A stretch of 64,000 nt of DNA from Rhodocyclales bacterium (GTDB lineage: Bacteria; Pseudomonadota; Gammaproteobacteria; Burkholderiales; Rhodocyclaceae): positions 25,581 to 89,580 of the forward strand of contig JACRIY010000001.1 in assembly GCA_016235805.1 (NCBI GenBank). The letters are read 5' to 3'. The position numbers were made by a program, and so were the translations under genes. Each line of letters begins with the position of its first letter. Within the stretch, counting starts at the first letter, position 1. Shown here piece after piece: positions 19,147-27,120 of this stretch. The notes under the pieces were generated by a model. The model searched no databases. It had not been told where the DNA came from and saw only the letters and a program-made list of their open reading frames with translations.

Positions 19147-20034
19147 CTAACTGCCCGCGCTCTGGTCGCAATGGTCGGCGATGACGCCGGCAATGTGCGA
19201 GAGCAATGCCTCGGGAAAATCGTGGCCCATGCCGTCGATCACCAGCAGCTTCGCGCCGGGAATGTGTTGCGCCGTGTCGCGGCCGGCGGCGAGCGGCACC
19301 AGCGGATCGGCCGCGCCGTGGATCACCAGGGTCGGCGCCGTGATCGTGGCCAGCAGCTTGCGCCGGTCGCCGGAGGCGATCACCGCCAGCAACTGGCGCG
19401 CGACGCCGGCCGGGTCGTAGGACCGGCGCACGCTGCGGCCGATGCGGCTGCGCAGTTCCTCGCGCGGCGTCGGGTAGCCGGGACTGCCGATCACGCCGAA
19501 GGTATTCACCAGGTGCTCGATCACGATGTCCGGATTCTTCGGATCGGACGGCCGCGCCAGCAGCGCCTTGCCGGCCGCCTTGGTCGGCTTGGAAAGCTTG
19601 CGGTTGCCGGAGGTGGACATGATCGAGGTCAGCGAGAGCACGCGCCGCGGATATTTCGCCGCCAGCACCTGGGCGATCATGCCGCCCATCGAGGCGCCGA
19701 CGATGTGGGCGCGCTCGATGCCGAGGCGATCCATCAGGCCGATGGTGTCGTCCGCCATGTCGCCCAGCGTATAGGGCGTGCGCACCGGCAGCCCCAGCGC
19801 GGCGGCGGCCATTGCCAGCACCAGGTTGGCGCGCTTCTTCGCCGGCGCGCGGCCGGAAAGGCCGCAGTCGCGATTGTCGAAGCGGATCACACGGTAACCG
19901 CGCGCGACCAGCGCCTGGCAGAAGGCATCGGGCCAGCCCAGCAACTGCATGCCGAGGCCCATGATCAGCACGATGGCCGGGTGCGAGGGGTCGCCGAGCG
20001 ACTCGTATTCGATGTGCATGGGAGCGTTGCTCAT
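19147..20034 (-). CDS. Alpha/beta hydrolase (esterase/lipase-like)
   Basis: This 295-residue cytosolic protein has the alpha/beta-hydrolase order: oxyanion HPAIVLIMGLGMQ, RFDNRDCGLSGR, nucleophile elbow VGASMGGM (Ser about 117), acid region VIHGAADPLVP and the histidine in DGMGHDFP. The DNRDCGLS wording resembles hydrolases annotated as aclacinomycin-methylesterase-like or TAG-lipase-like proteins in lipid-accumulating bacteria. Between a WS/DGAT gene and an MFS gene, it probably hydrolyses neutral lipids or wax-related esters. Its start is 2 bp after the WS/DGAT stop, so it is operonic. Confidence 0.82.
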   Translation of the reverse strand: MSNAPMHIEYESLGDPSHPAIVLIMGLGMQLLGWPDAFCQALVARGYRVIRFDNRDCGLSGRAPAKKRANLVLAMAAAALGLPVRTPYTLGDMADDTIGLMDRLGIERAHIVGASMGGMIAQVLAAKYPRRVLSLTSIMSTSGNRKLSKPTKAAGKALLARPSDPKNPDIVIEHLVNTFGVIGSPGYPTPREELRSRIGRSVRRSYDPAGVARQLLAVIASGDRRKLLATITAPTLVIHGAADPLVPLAAGRDTAQHIPGAKLLVIDGMGHDFPEALLSHIAGVIADHCDQSAGS

Positions 20035-20036
20035 GT

Positions 20037-21584
20037 TCAATGCACCGCCGCGCGCGCGACTGCCTTGCGGCGCGGGACCTTGCCGGCGACGGGCAGACGC
20101 TTGCCGGACGGCGCCTTGGTGGGTGGCAGCTTGGCGGCGGACGCACGCGGCTTGCGCCGCGCGGCCGGACGCACCAGCGCCTGGTATTCCTGGAAGCTGT
20201 CGCGCAGGCATTGCGCCAGCAGTTCCGGATCGGGCAACTGCTCGTAGCAGGCGGTGAAGGAGACGATGACCATGTCGCTGTAGCTGGTCACCGAGAACAC
20301 CAGGCCCATGCCGTCGGCCACCGGCATGATCGCCGAAAGATAGCTCAGCCGCGCGCCCTGCAGGTAGAGCGGCAGTTGCGGCCCGGGCACGTTGGCGATC
20401 GCGCAATTGGCCAGCGGCGTCCAGTTGCCGAGCAGGGCCGAAGCGGAACGCAGCATCTTGCTGGTGGCAGCGATCGCGGCCGACGGCGCCTGCCGTGCCA
20501 GCTCCGCCAGTTCGCGGGCGCTCACGGCCTGCGCCATCACCTCGGAGGAGGAACTCATGGCCTGGATCGCGGCGAGGCGCGCCACCGGATCGGCGATGTC
20601 GGTACCCAGTTCCAGGCGCACCCAGGAGAACACCGCGTCGTCCTCGCCGCGCAGGGCGATGGGCACCGCCGCGACCAGGCTTTCCTCGGGCAATTCGCCC
20701 TGCAGGTCGAGGTAGCGGCGCAGGCCGCCGGCGCACACCGCCAGCACCACGTCATTGACCGACGCGCCATCGACCAGACCGCGCAAGACCTTGAAGTCGG
20801 CCAGCGGGAAGCGCCGCGTGTCGAACACGCGATGCGGCGAAACCTCGCTGTTGAAGCGCGTCATGGGAAATTCCTGCGGCCGGCCGAGGAACTCGCCGAG
20901 GAAGGTCGACGTCGCCGCCTTCAGCGTGGTCCAGCTTTTCGCCAGCGGCTGGGCCATGCGCAGCGGCAGGGTCACGGCGCGAAAGCCGGCGCGCCAGAGC
21001 AGGCCGAAATTGCCCGGCGCATTCTCGGGAAACCAGGGCTCCGGGGGCGCCGGCGGCGGCGAGTCGGGCGACACGTCGTGCAGCAGCGCGGTGATCTCGT
21101 TGCGCTTGGAGACGTCGATCGCCGAGTGGTGCACCTTCAGCAGCACGGCGAAGCTGCCCACCGGCAGGTCGAGGAAGCTGTCGAGGCCCTCGATCACGTA
21201 CATCTCCCACAGCGGCCGCTGCTGGTCCAGCGGACGGGCGTGGATGCGCGCGGCCTGGATGCAGAACTGCCGCCAGTCGCCGGGCTTGGGCAGGGCGATG
21301 TGGCGCACGTGGTATTCGATGTCGAAGCTCTCGTCCTCGATCCAGTAGGGATAGTCGAGGTCGAGCGGCACGCGCAGCAGCTTCTGGCGGAACACCGGCA
21401 GGCGGCCCAGCCGGCTTTCGACATGGCTCAGGATCTGCTTGAAGCGCACCATGCCGCCCTTTGCCGTCGACTGGTCGTAGATGTGCAGCAGCGTGACGTT
21501 GGAATTGGCGTGGGCGCTGTCGGAGTAGATGTAGGCGGCGTCGTTTTCGCTGAGCTGGCGCATGTGCGGTCTTCTTTCGTTCAA
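20037..21584 (-). CDS. WS/DGAT wax ester synthase/diacylglycerol acyltransferase, first copy
   Basis: The protein has 515 residues, typical for WS/DGAT (450-520). N-terminal MRQLSENDAAYIY and VHHSAIDVSKRN correspond to the acyltransferase active site, and the C-terminal half has VVAAVPIALR, NVPGPQLPLYL and SYSDMVIVSF. The catalytic HHxxxDG motif here reads H152-H153-S-A-I-D157-V158: the glycine is replaced by valine, while both histidines and the aspartate are kept. A basic Ala/Lys/Arg-rich tail (about 465-515) is unusual. ATG at 21584 overlaps the upstream stop (ATGA); an internal ATG at 21563 is possible. Confidence 0.85.
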   Translation of the reverse strand: MNERRPHMRQLSENDAAYIYSDSAHANSNVTLLHIYDQSTAKGGMVRFKQILSHVESRLGRLPVFRQKLLRVPLDLDYPYWIEDESFDIEYHVRHIALPKPGDWRQFCIQAARIHARPLDQQRPLWEMYVIEGLDSFLDLPVGSFAVLLKVHHSAIDVSKRNEITALLHDVSPDSPPPAPPEPWFPENAPGNFGLLWRAGFRAVTLPLRMAQPLAKSWTTLKAATSTFLGEFLGRPQEFPMTRFNSEVSPHRVFDTRRFPLADFKVLRGLVDGASVNDVVLAVCAGGLRRYLDLQGELPEESLVAAVPIALRGEDDAVFSWVRLELGTDIADPVARLAAIQAMSSSSEVMAQAVSARELAELARQAPSAAIAATSKMLRSASALLGNWTPLANCAIANVPGPQLPLYLQGARLSYLSAIMPVADGMGLVFSVTSYSDMVIVSFTACYEQLPDPELLAQCLRDSFQEYQALVRPAARRKPRASAAKLPPTKAPSGKRLPVAGKVPRRKAVARAAVH

Positions 21585-22426
21585 ACGGCGGCGGAATGCA
21601 GATCCTGCCGGCCGCCGCCGGCGGTGGCGCGCCAGACGCGGCCGAGCAGGCCCTGCGGCTGGAAGGGCTTCCAGGCGCCCTCGGGCTGCGCCAGGCGGTC
21701 GGCGACGATGGCCAGCACGATGCCGTTGAAGCCGAGGCCGAGGTGGCTGCCCGGCACGCGGATGTTTTCGTGCAGCGCCGGGTCGCCGTCGATGGTGGCT
21801 TCCTGCGGCGGCACCACGCCGTCGCCCAGTGAATACAGGCAGCTGGTCGGGATCGCCAGCCGCCGGTGTTCGCGCAGGGTCTTCGCGCGCGGCTGCATGA
21901 CGTGAGCCGTCGGGCCGAGGCGGTGCGAGACCAGCCGGTAGAGCGCGCGCACCGCGGGCGGCGACTGGCTACCGGCGGCATCGACGCTGACCGGGCTGCC
22001 CAGGGTGATGACGTTGCGCACGCATTCCAGGGTGTTCTGCGCGCCGTAGAGCGAGAACACACCGCCCAGGCTCCAGCCCACCAGGCTGACCTTGCGACCG
22101 GTGACGTGGTGCAGGTAGCGGATCTTCTGCGGCAGCGCGCTGGCGTGCTTGCTGCGGAAACCCAGGTTGCGGCCCAGGCCCCAGGTATGCACGTCGTAGC
22201 CTTTCCTGCGCAGAAAGAGCTTAAGCGCGATCAGCGATTTTTCGTCGGCCATGAACCCGGGCATCAGCAGCACCGGATGGCCGTCGCCGCGCGGCGCAGC
22301 GGATAGCAGCGGCAGCGAGGCCGGCAGCAGCGCCATTTCCAGCAGCGCGCGCGGCTCGAGCAGCGAAGCCAGCGCGTGCGGGCGGCCGACATGGTCGTGG
22401 CGGAGGACGGGGCCGCGATCGGGCAT
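21581..22426 (-). CDS. Alpha/beta hydrolase with GWSLGG nucleophile elbow
   Basis: This 281-residue protein has HPVLLMPGFMADEKS (oxyanion region), GYDVHTWGLGRNLG, and nucleophile GWSLGG (Ser about 118). The acid is probably in YSLGDGVVPP and the histidine in VPGSHLGLG. It resembles PHA-depolymerase-like or cutinase-like intracellular esterases commonly found beside WS/DGAT genes. No signal peptide. It lies between the two acyltransferases with an ATGA overlap downstream and 3 bp upstream, so hydrolysis and synthesis enzymes are produced together. The substrate (wax ester, TAG or PHA) is not decided by sequence. Confidence 0.8.
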   Translation of the reverse strand: MPDRGPVLRHDHVGRPHALASLLEPRALLEMALLPASLPLLSAAPRGDGHPVLLMPGFMADEKSLIALKLFLRRKGYDVHTWGLGRNLGFRSKHASALPQKIRYLHHVTGRKVSLVGWSLGGVFSLYGAQNTLECVRNVITLGSPVSVDAAGSQSPPAVRALYRLVSHRLGPTAHVMQPRAKTLREHRRLAIPTSCLYSLGDGVVPPQEATIDGDPALHENIRVPGSHLGLGFNGIVLAIVADRLAQPEGAWKPFQPQGLLGRVWRATAGGGRQDLHSAAV

Positions 22427-22429
22427 CGC

Positions 22430-23944
22430 TCAGGCCTCCTGCGCCACGCGCTTGCGGCGCTTCGGCGCCGGTGCGGAAGTCGGCGCCGACGCCACGGCGT
22501 TCTTGAGTTCGGCATGAGCCGCCATGAAATCCTCCGCCAGTTCGGACGCCTCCGGCACGGCGTTCTTCGCCACGACGAAGCCGAAGCAGAGGCTTCCCGA
22601 ATAGCTCAGCAGCGTGATGTTGATGCCGACGCCATGCTCGACGATGGACAGTGGCCAGTAGCCGGTCATGCGCAGGCCATCGACATAGAGCGGCACCGGC
22701 GGCCCCGGCACGTTCGAGATCAGCACGTTGGCCAGTATCGGCAGCTTGTCCACCACGCTGCTGCGGCCGTAGAGCGCGGCCAGGGCGCCGAGCAGCCAGG
22801 GCACGCCGAGCAGCGGGATGTCGGTCGGGATCACCGACCTGGCCTGGCGCGCCACCGCCTTGGTGGCGCCCGCCGAATCGCGGATCGCCGCCAGGCGCTT
22901 CACCGGATCGGCGATGTTGGACGCCAGGTTCACCAGGCTCAGCGTGGCCTGGGTGCGCATCTCGGTGTTGCCCTGCTCGCGCAATGAAATCGGCATCGAG
23001 GCGATCAGCGGCTTCCTCGGCACGCTGCCGTGGCGCTTGAGGTAGCGTCGCAGCGCGCCGCTGCACAGCGTCATCACCACGTCATTGACCGTGGCCTCGG
23101 CGGCGGCGGCGATGGCCTTGAGCTCGGCGCGCGGGATCGAGGCCGTGGCGAAGCCGCGCTCGCGCGTGATGGCGACGTTGAACACGGTGCGCGGGCCGAA
23201 GGAGGCGCTGCGCTTCAGTTCGCCGAAGCTGGCTGCATCGGCGGCATGGGCGGCGCCGCGCGCCTTGGCGGCCGAGCCCTTCACGATCCCGGTCAGCGTG
23301 CGGACCAAGCCAGGCAGTTCGCGCACCAGCTTGACGTACTGCGCGGCATCGTGGCGGAAGGCCGCGGCCGCCAGCGCCAGCGTACCCGGCTGCTCGGCCG
23401 GCGCGGCCTTCTTGCGTGGGTTGCGCTTGGCCGCCGGCAGCGGTTCGGGCGAGGCGCTGAACAAGGCGCCGGCCAGCGCGACGCCGGCCTGGCCGTCGAG
23501 CATGGCGTGATGCACCTTGAAGTAGTAGGCCTTCTCGCCACTGGCGAGGCCTTCGAGAACGTAAAGCATCCACAGCGGGCGCGAACGGTCGAGCAGTTCG
23601 GCGTGCAGATCGGCCACCGCGGCTTCGAGTTGCGCCCAGGTACCGGGCTTGGGCAGCCTGACGCGACGGACGTGGTGGTCGAAATCGATCGGATCCTGCA
23701 CCCAGACCGGATTGGCCAGTTGCAGGGGCAAGGCCGCGAGGCGGCGCTGCAGCACCGGCACCATGCGGCTTTGCATCATGTGCCGCACCGACTTGTAGAA
23801 ATCGCCTTGGTAACCCGGCGGCGTCTCGAACAGGTGCAGCGAGCCGACATGCATCGGCGTCGCTTCGGTTTCAAGATTGAGGAAGGCGCCATCGACCCCG
23901 CTCAGGGTTTCGATCCCGGCATCCTTGCTGCGAACTCGGCCCAT
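22430..23944 (-). CDS. WS/DGAT wax ester synthase/diacylglycerol acyltransferase, second copy
   Basis: The protein has 504 residues, with the canonical catalytic motif H145-H146-A-M-L-D150-G151 and the family blocks LSGVDGAFLNLE (near residue 15), RPLWMLYVLEGL, ASMPISLRE, NVLISNVPGPPVPLYVDG and LLSYSGSLCFGFV. It esterifies fatty alcohols or diacylglycerol with acyl-CoA for storage lipid. ATG at 23944 is preceded by GGGAGAG. It is first in the minus-strand lipid operon. Its C-terminal tail (SAPTSAPAPKRRK) is partly encoded by a dispersed-repeat copy. Confidence 0.9.
   Translation of the reverse strand: MGRVRSKDAGIETLSGVDGAFLNLETEATPMHVGSLHLFETPPGYQGDFYKSVRHMMQSRMVPVLQRRLAALPLQLANPVWVQDPIDFDHHVRRVRLPKPGTWAQLEAAVADLHAELLDRSRPLWMLYVLEGLASGEKAYYFKVHHAMLDGQAGVALAGALFSASPEPLPAAKRNPRKKAAPAEQPGTLALAAAAFRHDAAQYVKLVRELPGLVRTLTGIVKGSAAKARGAAHAADAASFGELKRSASFGPRTVFNVAITRERGFATASIPRAELKAIAAAAEATVNDVVMTLCSGALRRYLKRHGSVPRKPLIASMPISLREQGNTEMRTQATLSLVNLASNIADPVKRLAAIRDSAGATKAVARQARSVIPTDIPLLGVPWLLGALAALYGRSSVVDKLPILANVLISNVPGPPVPLYVDGLRMTGYWPLSIVEHGVGINITLLSYSGSLCFGFVVAKNAVPEASELAEDFMAAHAELKNAVASAPTSAPAPKRRKRVAQEA
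22474..22499 (+). repeat. 26-bp dispersed repeat, copy F (in WS/DGAT tail)
   Basis: Encodes part of the disordered C-terminal tail (A-V-A-S-A-P-T-S) of the second WS/DGAT on the opposite strand. Confidence 0.55.
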
Positions 23945-24010
23945 CTCTCTCCCTAAGTCGGCCAAACCGAAACCAAACGGGGAAGACTTCGAACCTCGAT
24001 GCTTGGCCGG

Positions 24011-24084
24011 AAAGGCGAATTGAAGGCCCGCCCCTCCCATCCTCCCCTCGCGGGGAGGCTACTGATTGGCTCGCTTCGCTCGAA
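24011..24084 (+). repeat. Intergenic hairpin element (REP-like), copy R1
   Basis: Layout: AAAGGCGAATTGAAGGCCCG, then a pyrimidine run, then the hairpin CCTCCCCTCGCGGGGAGG at 24041-24058, then GGCTCGCTTCGCTCG. It lies upstream of the second WS/DGAT gene, between divergent genes. Confidence 0.75.
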
Positions 24085-24140
24085 ATACTCCGCAGGTTTC
24101 GTCATGAATTGGCCGCTAAGTAACTACCGACGCCATGGTT

Positions 24141-24182
24141 TTCATACCGACGGGTATGAATCTTTCTACCAATCAGTATAAT
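24141..24182 (+). promoter_or_regulatory. Promoter and palindromic operator(s) of the TetR gene
   Basis: A perfect palindrome, TTCATACCGACGGGTATGAA at 24141-24160, is followed by a related imperfect site (TACCAATCAGTA, 24167-24178) and the -10 hexamer TATAAT at 24177-24182. The palindrome covers the expected -35 position. This fits TetR autorepression and possibly control of the divergent lipid operon. Confidence 0.6.
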
Positions 24183-24225
24183 CGGTTTCCATCCCGCAGC
24201 ATCCTGTCGCCCCGACACCACTGCC

Positions 24226-24900
24226 ATGCCTCTCGCCCGAACCGTCCGCCAGGTTTACCCAATGCCATCGCCGCCTGCCGCGATGACGGCCGGCATCGAC
24301 AAGCGCGAGCGCATCCTGCTGGCGGCCGAAGACCTGTTCTACCGCAACGGCTTCGCCGGCACCACGATGGACATGATCTGCGGCGAACTCGGCGTCACCA
24401 AGCCCTTCGTCTATTACTACTTCAAGGACAAGCACGAAATCGTCGAGACCCTGGCCTGGCGCGCCTCCGTTGCCTGCCTGACGACGATGAAGTTCGCCGC
24501 CGACGATGAGCGCCCGGCCCATCTCAAGCTGGCCGAGGGCCTGCAGCGCTGGGTCGCGGCCTGCGTCACGCACTTTCGCGCCAGCGCCCTGGCCTTCCGC
24601 GTCACCGCCTCGCTGCGCCCCGAGTTCCGCGCCGAACTGCGCACCCTGGCCAACGACTTCTATGCCGACCTCGCCGCTCTGATGGATGAAGGGCGCGTCC
24701 AGGGCAAGCTGTCCTTCGATGACGCCACGGTCACCGCCCGGGCCATGGGCGGCGCGGTCGGCTTCATGTACACCTGGTACCGGCCCGAAGGCCGCCTGCC
24801 GCCCGAGGAACTCGTCGCTCGCCTCACCGCCACGCTGTACAAGATGATCGGCCTGCGCGTCGCGACGCCGCGCCGGACCGCGACGCGCAAAGACGCTTAG
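24226..24900 (+). CDS. TetR-family transcriptional regulator
   Basis: The 224-residue protein has the TetR DNA-binding domain: KRERILLAAEDLFYRNGFAGTTMDMICGELGVTKPFVYYYFKDKHEIV, with the recognition helix around GVTKPFVYYYF (about 65-76). The C-terminal ligand-binding helices (100-210) are family-variable. In-frame ATGs at 24262 and 24283 are alternatives; none has a strong ribosome-binding site. It lies divergent from the WS/DGAT operon and ahead of SDR, oxidoreductase and aldehyde dehydrogenase genes. It is probably a repressor relieved by an acyl-CoA or similar lipid ligand; this is contextual. Confidence 0.85.
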   Translation: MPLARTVRQVYPMPSPPAAMTAGIDKRERILLAAEDLFYRNGFAGTTMDMICGELGVTKPFVYYYFKDKHEIVETLAWRASVACLTTMKFAADDERPAHLKLAEGLQRWVAACVTHFRASALAFRVTASLRPEFRAELRTLANDFYADLAALMDEGRVQGKLSFDDATVTARAMGGAVGFMYTWYRPEGRLPPEELVARLTATLYKMIGLRVATPRRTATRKDA

Positions 24901-24947
24901 ACCCGCACCGAAGCCGCCACCCGCAACCATCCACAGGGGATCCGCCC

Positions 24948-25787
24948 ATGAAGCAATTTCGCGACCGCACCGCGGTCATCACCGGCGCCGCCAGCGGCAT
25001 CGGCCTCGAACTGGCGCGCCGCGCCGCCGCCGAGGGCATGAACCTGGTGCTGGCCGACATCGAGTCCGCCAAGCTCGACGCCGCCGCCGCCAGCCTCGGC
25101 ATCGATGCCGGCCGCATCCTGGCGCGGCGCACCGACGTCAGCCGCGAGGACGAGATCGCGGCGCTGGCCGATGCCGCGTTCACCCGCTTCGGCGGCGTGC
25201 ATCTGCTGTGCAACAACGCCGGCGTCGGCCTCACCCGCGTCAGCTGGGAGCTCAGCACGGCCGACTGGAACTGGGTGCTCGGCGTCGACCTGTGGAGCGT
25301 GATCCACGGCATCCAGCACTTCCTGCCGCGCATGCTGGAGCAGGGCGAAGGCGGCCACGTGGTGAACACCTCCTCGGTCGCCGGATTGCTATCCACGCCC
25401 GGCATGGCCGCCTACAACGTCGCCAAGCACGGCGTCGTGACGCTGTCGGAAACGCTCTACGGCGAACTGCTGGCGGCCAAAGCAAGGGTCGGCGTCTCGC
25501 TGCTGTGCCCGGCCTGGGTGCCGACGGCGATCCACGAATCGGGGCGCAACCGGCAGGATCGCTTCGGCGCGGCCAAGCCGGCCGAAGGGCTCTCCGCAAG
25601 CTACGAGCAGCGCATGGCGAGCGCCGTGAAGTCGGGCCGCCTCACAGCCGCTGACATGGCCAGCGAAGTGTTCGCCGCGGTCAGCGAAGACCGCTTCTAC
25701 GTGATCCCCCACCGCAAGATCAACAATGCCATCCAGTTGCGCATGGACGACATCATGCAGTTGCGGAACCCGACGCAGTTGCCTTGA
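24948..25787 (+). CDS. Short-chain dehydrogenase/reductase
   Basis: This 279-residue classical SDR has TGAASGIG (cofactor loop, about 12-19), D-x-E at the end of beta-2 (NLVLADIES), which favours NAD over NADP, NNAGVG, a Ser in NTSSVAG and the catalytic YNVAK. The C-terminal ESGRNR and FYVIPHRK segments resemble SDRs that act on lipid or steroid-like alcohols. It is 47 bp after the TetR gene in the same direction. A role in oxidising fatty alcohols or hydroxy-lipids is suggested by the neighbours only. Confidence 0.85.
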   Translation: MKQFRDRTAVITGAASGIGLELARRAAAEGMNLVLADIESAKLDAAAASLGIDAGRILARRTDVSREDEIAALADAAFTRFGGVHLLCNNAGVGLTRVSWELSTADWNWVLGVDLWSVIHGIQHFLPRMLEQGEGGHVVNTSSVAGLLSTPGMAAYNVAKHGVVTLSETLYGELLAAKARVGVSLLCPAWVPTAIHESGRNRQDRFGAAKPAEGLSASYEQRMASAVKSGRLTAADMASEVFAAVSEDRFYVIPHRKINNAIQLRMDDIMQLRNPTQLP

Positions 25788-25826
25788 TGCGATGCATGAA
25801 CGCAACTGCGCATATCGGCTAGCGCC

Positions 25827-25940
25827 CATGGCACCGAGCGCCAGCCGTTGAGGATGAAACAAGGGAAAGGCGAATTGAAGGCCCCCCACCCCCATCCCCG
25901 CCCCAGGGCGGGGCTACTGATTGGCTCGCTGCGCTCGACC
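25827..25940 (+). repeat. Intergenic hairpin element (REP-like), copy R2
   Basis: Long form: opens with CATGGCACCGAGCGCCA, continues with GGAAAGGCGAATTGAAGG, then CCCCGCCCCAGGGCGGGG and GGCTCGCTGCGCTCGA. It lies between SDR and quinone oxidoreductase-like genes. Confidence 0.75.
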
Positions 25941-25980
25941 ATGAATGCAGGCGGCAGTTATTCACAATAAGGACATCCCA

Positions 25981-26961
25981 ATGAAAGCACTCGTCTGCGA
26001 AGCCTATGGTCCGATCGACACCCTCGTCGTCAAGGACATCCCCTCTCCCGTCCCAGGTCCGAAGCAGGTGCTGATCGAAGTAAAGGCCGCGGCCGTCAAC
26101 TTCCCCGATGCGCTGATGGTGCAGGGCCTCTACCAGGTCAAGCCGCCGTTGCCCTTCACTCCCGGCGCCGAGATCGCCGGCATCGTCACCGCCGTCGGCG
26201 CCGAGGCAAAGCATTTCAAGCCCGGCGACAGGGTGATCGCGCTGACCAGCACCGGCGGCTTCGCCGAGGAATGCCTGGCCGACGTGCATCGCGTGATGCC
26301 GCTGCCGAAGACCATGGATTTTGACTCCGGCGCGGCGCTGGTGCTGACCTATTGCACCTCGCTGCACGCGCTGAAAGATTGCGGCCACCTGCAGCCCGGC
26401 GAGACCCTGGTGGTGCTGGGCGCCGCGGGCGGCGTCGGCATCTCGGCGATCGAGATCGGCAAGGCCATGGGCGCGCGCGTGATCGCTGCCGCATCCTCCG
26501 AGGACAAGCTGGACCTGTGCCGAAAAGTCGGCGCTGACGAGACGGTGAATTACAGCACCGAAAACCTCAAGGACCGCATCAACGAACTGACCGCGGGCAA
26601 GGGCGCAGACGTCGTGTATGACCCGGTCGGCGGCCCCTACACCGAGCCGGCGGTACGCGCGCTGGCCTGGCGCGGGCGGCTCCTGATCATCGGCTTCGCC
26701 GCCGGCGAGATCCCGAAGATTCCGCTCAACCTCGCGCTGCTCAAGGAGCGCTCGCTGGTCGGCGTATATTGGGGCGATTCGACCAAGCATGATCCGGGCG
26801 GCCACCTCGCCAACCTGCACCAGCTCAACGATTGGTTCGCCGCCGGTAAGATTCGTCCCGTAGTGAGCGAACGCTTTTCGCTCGCCGCCGCCGGAGATGC
26901 CATCGCGAAAATCGCCAACCGCCAGGTCAAGGGCAAGATCGTCGTCAATCCAACTGCCTAA
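25981..26961 (+). CDS. NADPH:quinone oxidoreductase-like medium-chain dehydrogenase
   Basis: This 326-residue zinc-independent MDR protein has a GroES-like N-terminal half (VKAAAVNFPDALMVQG, PFTPGAEIAG) and a Rossmann half with LGAAGGVGISAIEIGKAMGA. The zinc ligands of alcohol dehydrogenases are absent. Homologues reduce quinones, enones or 2-enoyl compounds with NADPH. AAGGA precedes the ATG. REP-like elements flank it on both sides, separating it from the SDR and the aldehyde dehydrogenase. The LCRKVGADETVN stretch is the natural family sequence even though it resembles the dispersed repeat. Confidence 0.87.
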   Translation: MKALVCEAYGPIDTLVVKDIPSPVPGPKQVLIEVKAAAVNFPDALMVQGLYQVKPPLPFTPGAEIAGIVTAVGAEAKHFKPGDRVIALTSTGGFAEECLADVHRVMPLPKTMDFDSGAALVLTYCTSLHALKDCGHLQPGETLVVLGAAGGVGISAIEIGKAMGARVIAAASSEDKLDLCRKVGADETVNYSTENLKDRINELTAGKGADVVYDPVGGPYTEPAVRALAWRGRLLIIGFAAGEIPKIPLNLALLKERSLVGVYWGDSTKHDPGGHLANLHQLNDWFAAGKIRPVVSERFSLAAAGDAIAKIANRQVKGKIVVNPTA

Positions 26962-26965
26962 CTCG

Positions 26966-27075
26966 CATGGCACCGAGCGCCACCTGCGGCAGAGCAAACA
27001 CGTAAAGGGCAAATTGAAGGCCCGCCCCCCCATCCCCCCTCACGGGGGGCTACTAATCGGCTCGCTTTGCTCGAC
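26966..27075 (+). repeat. Intergenic hairpin element (REP-like), copy R3
   Basis: Long form sharing the CATGGCACCGAGCGCCA opening with R2, then GGGCAAATTGAAGGCCCG, the CCCCCCTCACGGGGGG hairpin and GGCTCGCTTTGCTCGA. It lies between the oxidoreductase and aldehyde dehydrogenase genes. Confidence 0.75.
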
Positions 27076-27120
27076 TCTATCCAGTCGCTTCGAGCGAGTT
27101 GTTTGACGTTAAGGAGCAAA

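Noticed and set aside
19142..19193. TTG start for the MFS transporter at 19193
   Set aside because: It would overlap the upstream hydrolase by 47 bp and has no ribosome-binding site; GTG at 19142 fits better.
26521..26547. Thirteenth copy of the dispersed repeat in the quinone oxidoreductase-like gene
   Set aside because: The encoded K-V-G-A-D-E-T-V is the normal family sequence at this position, so the resemblance is probably coincidental.
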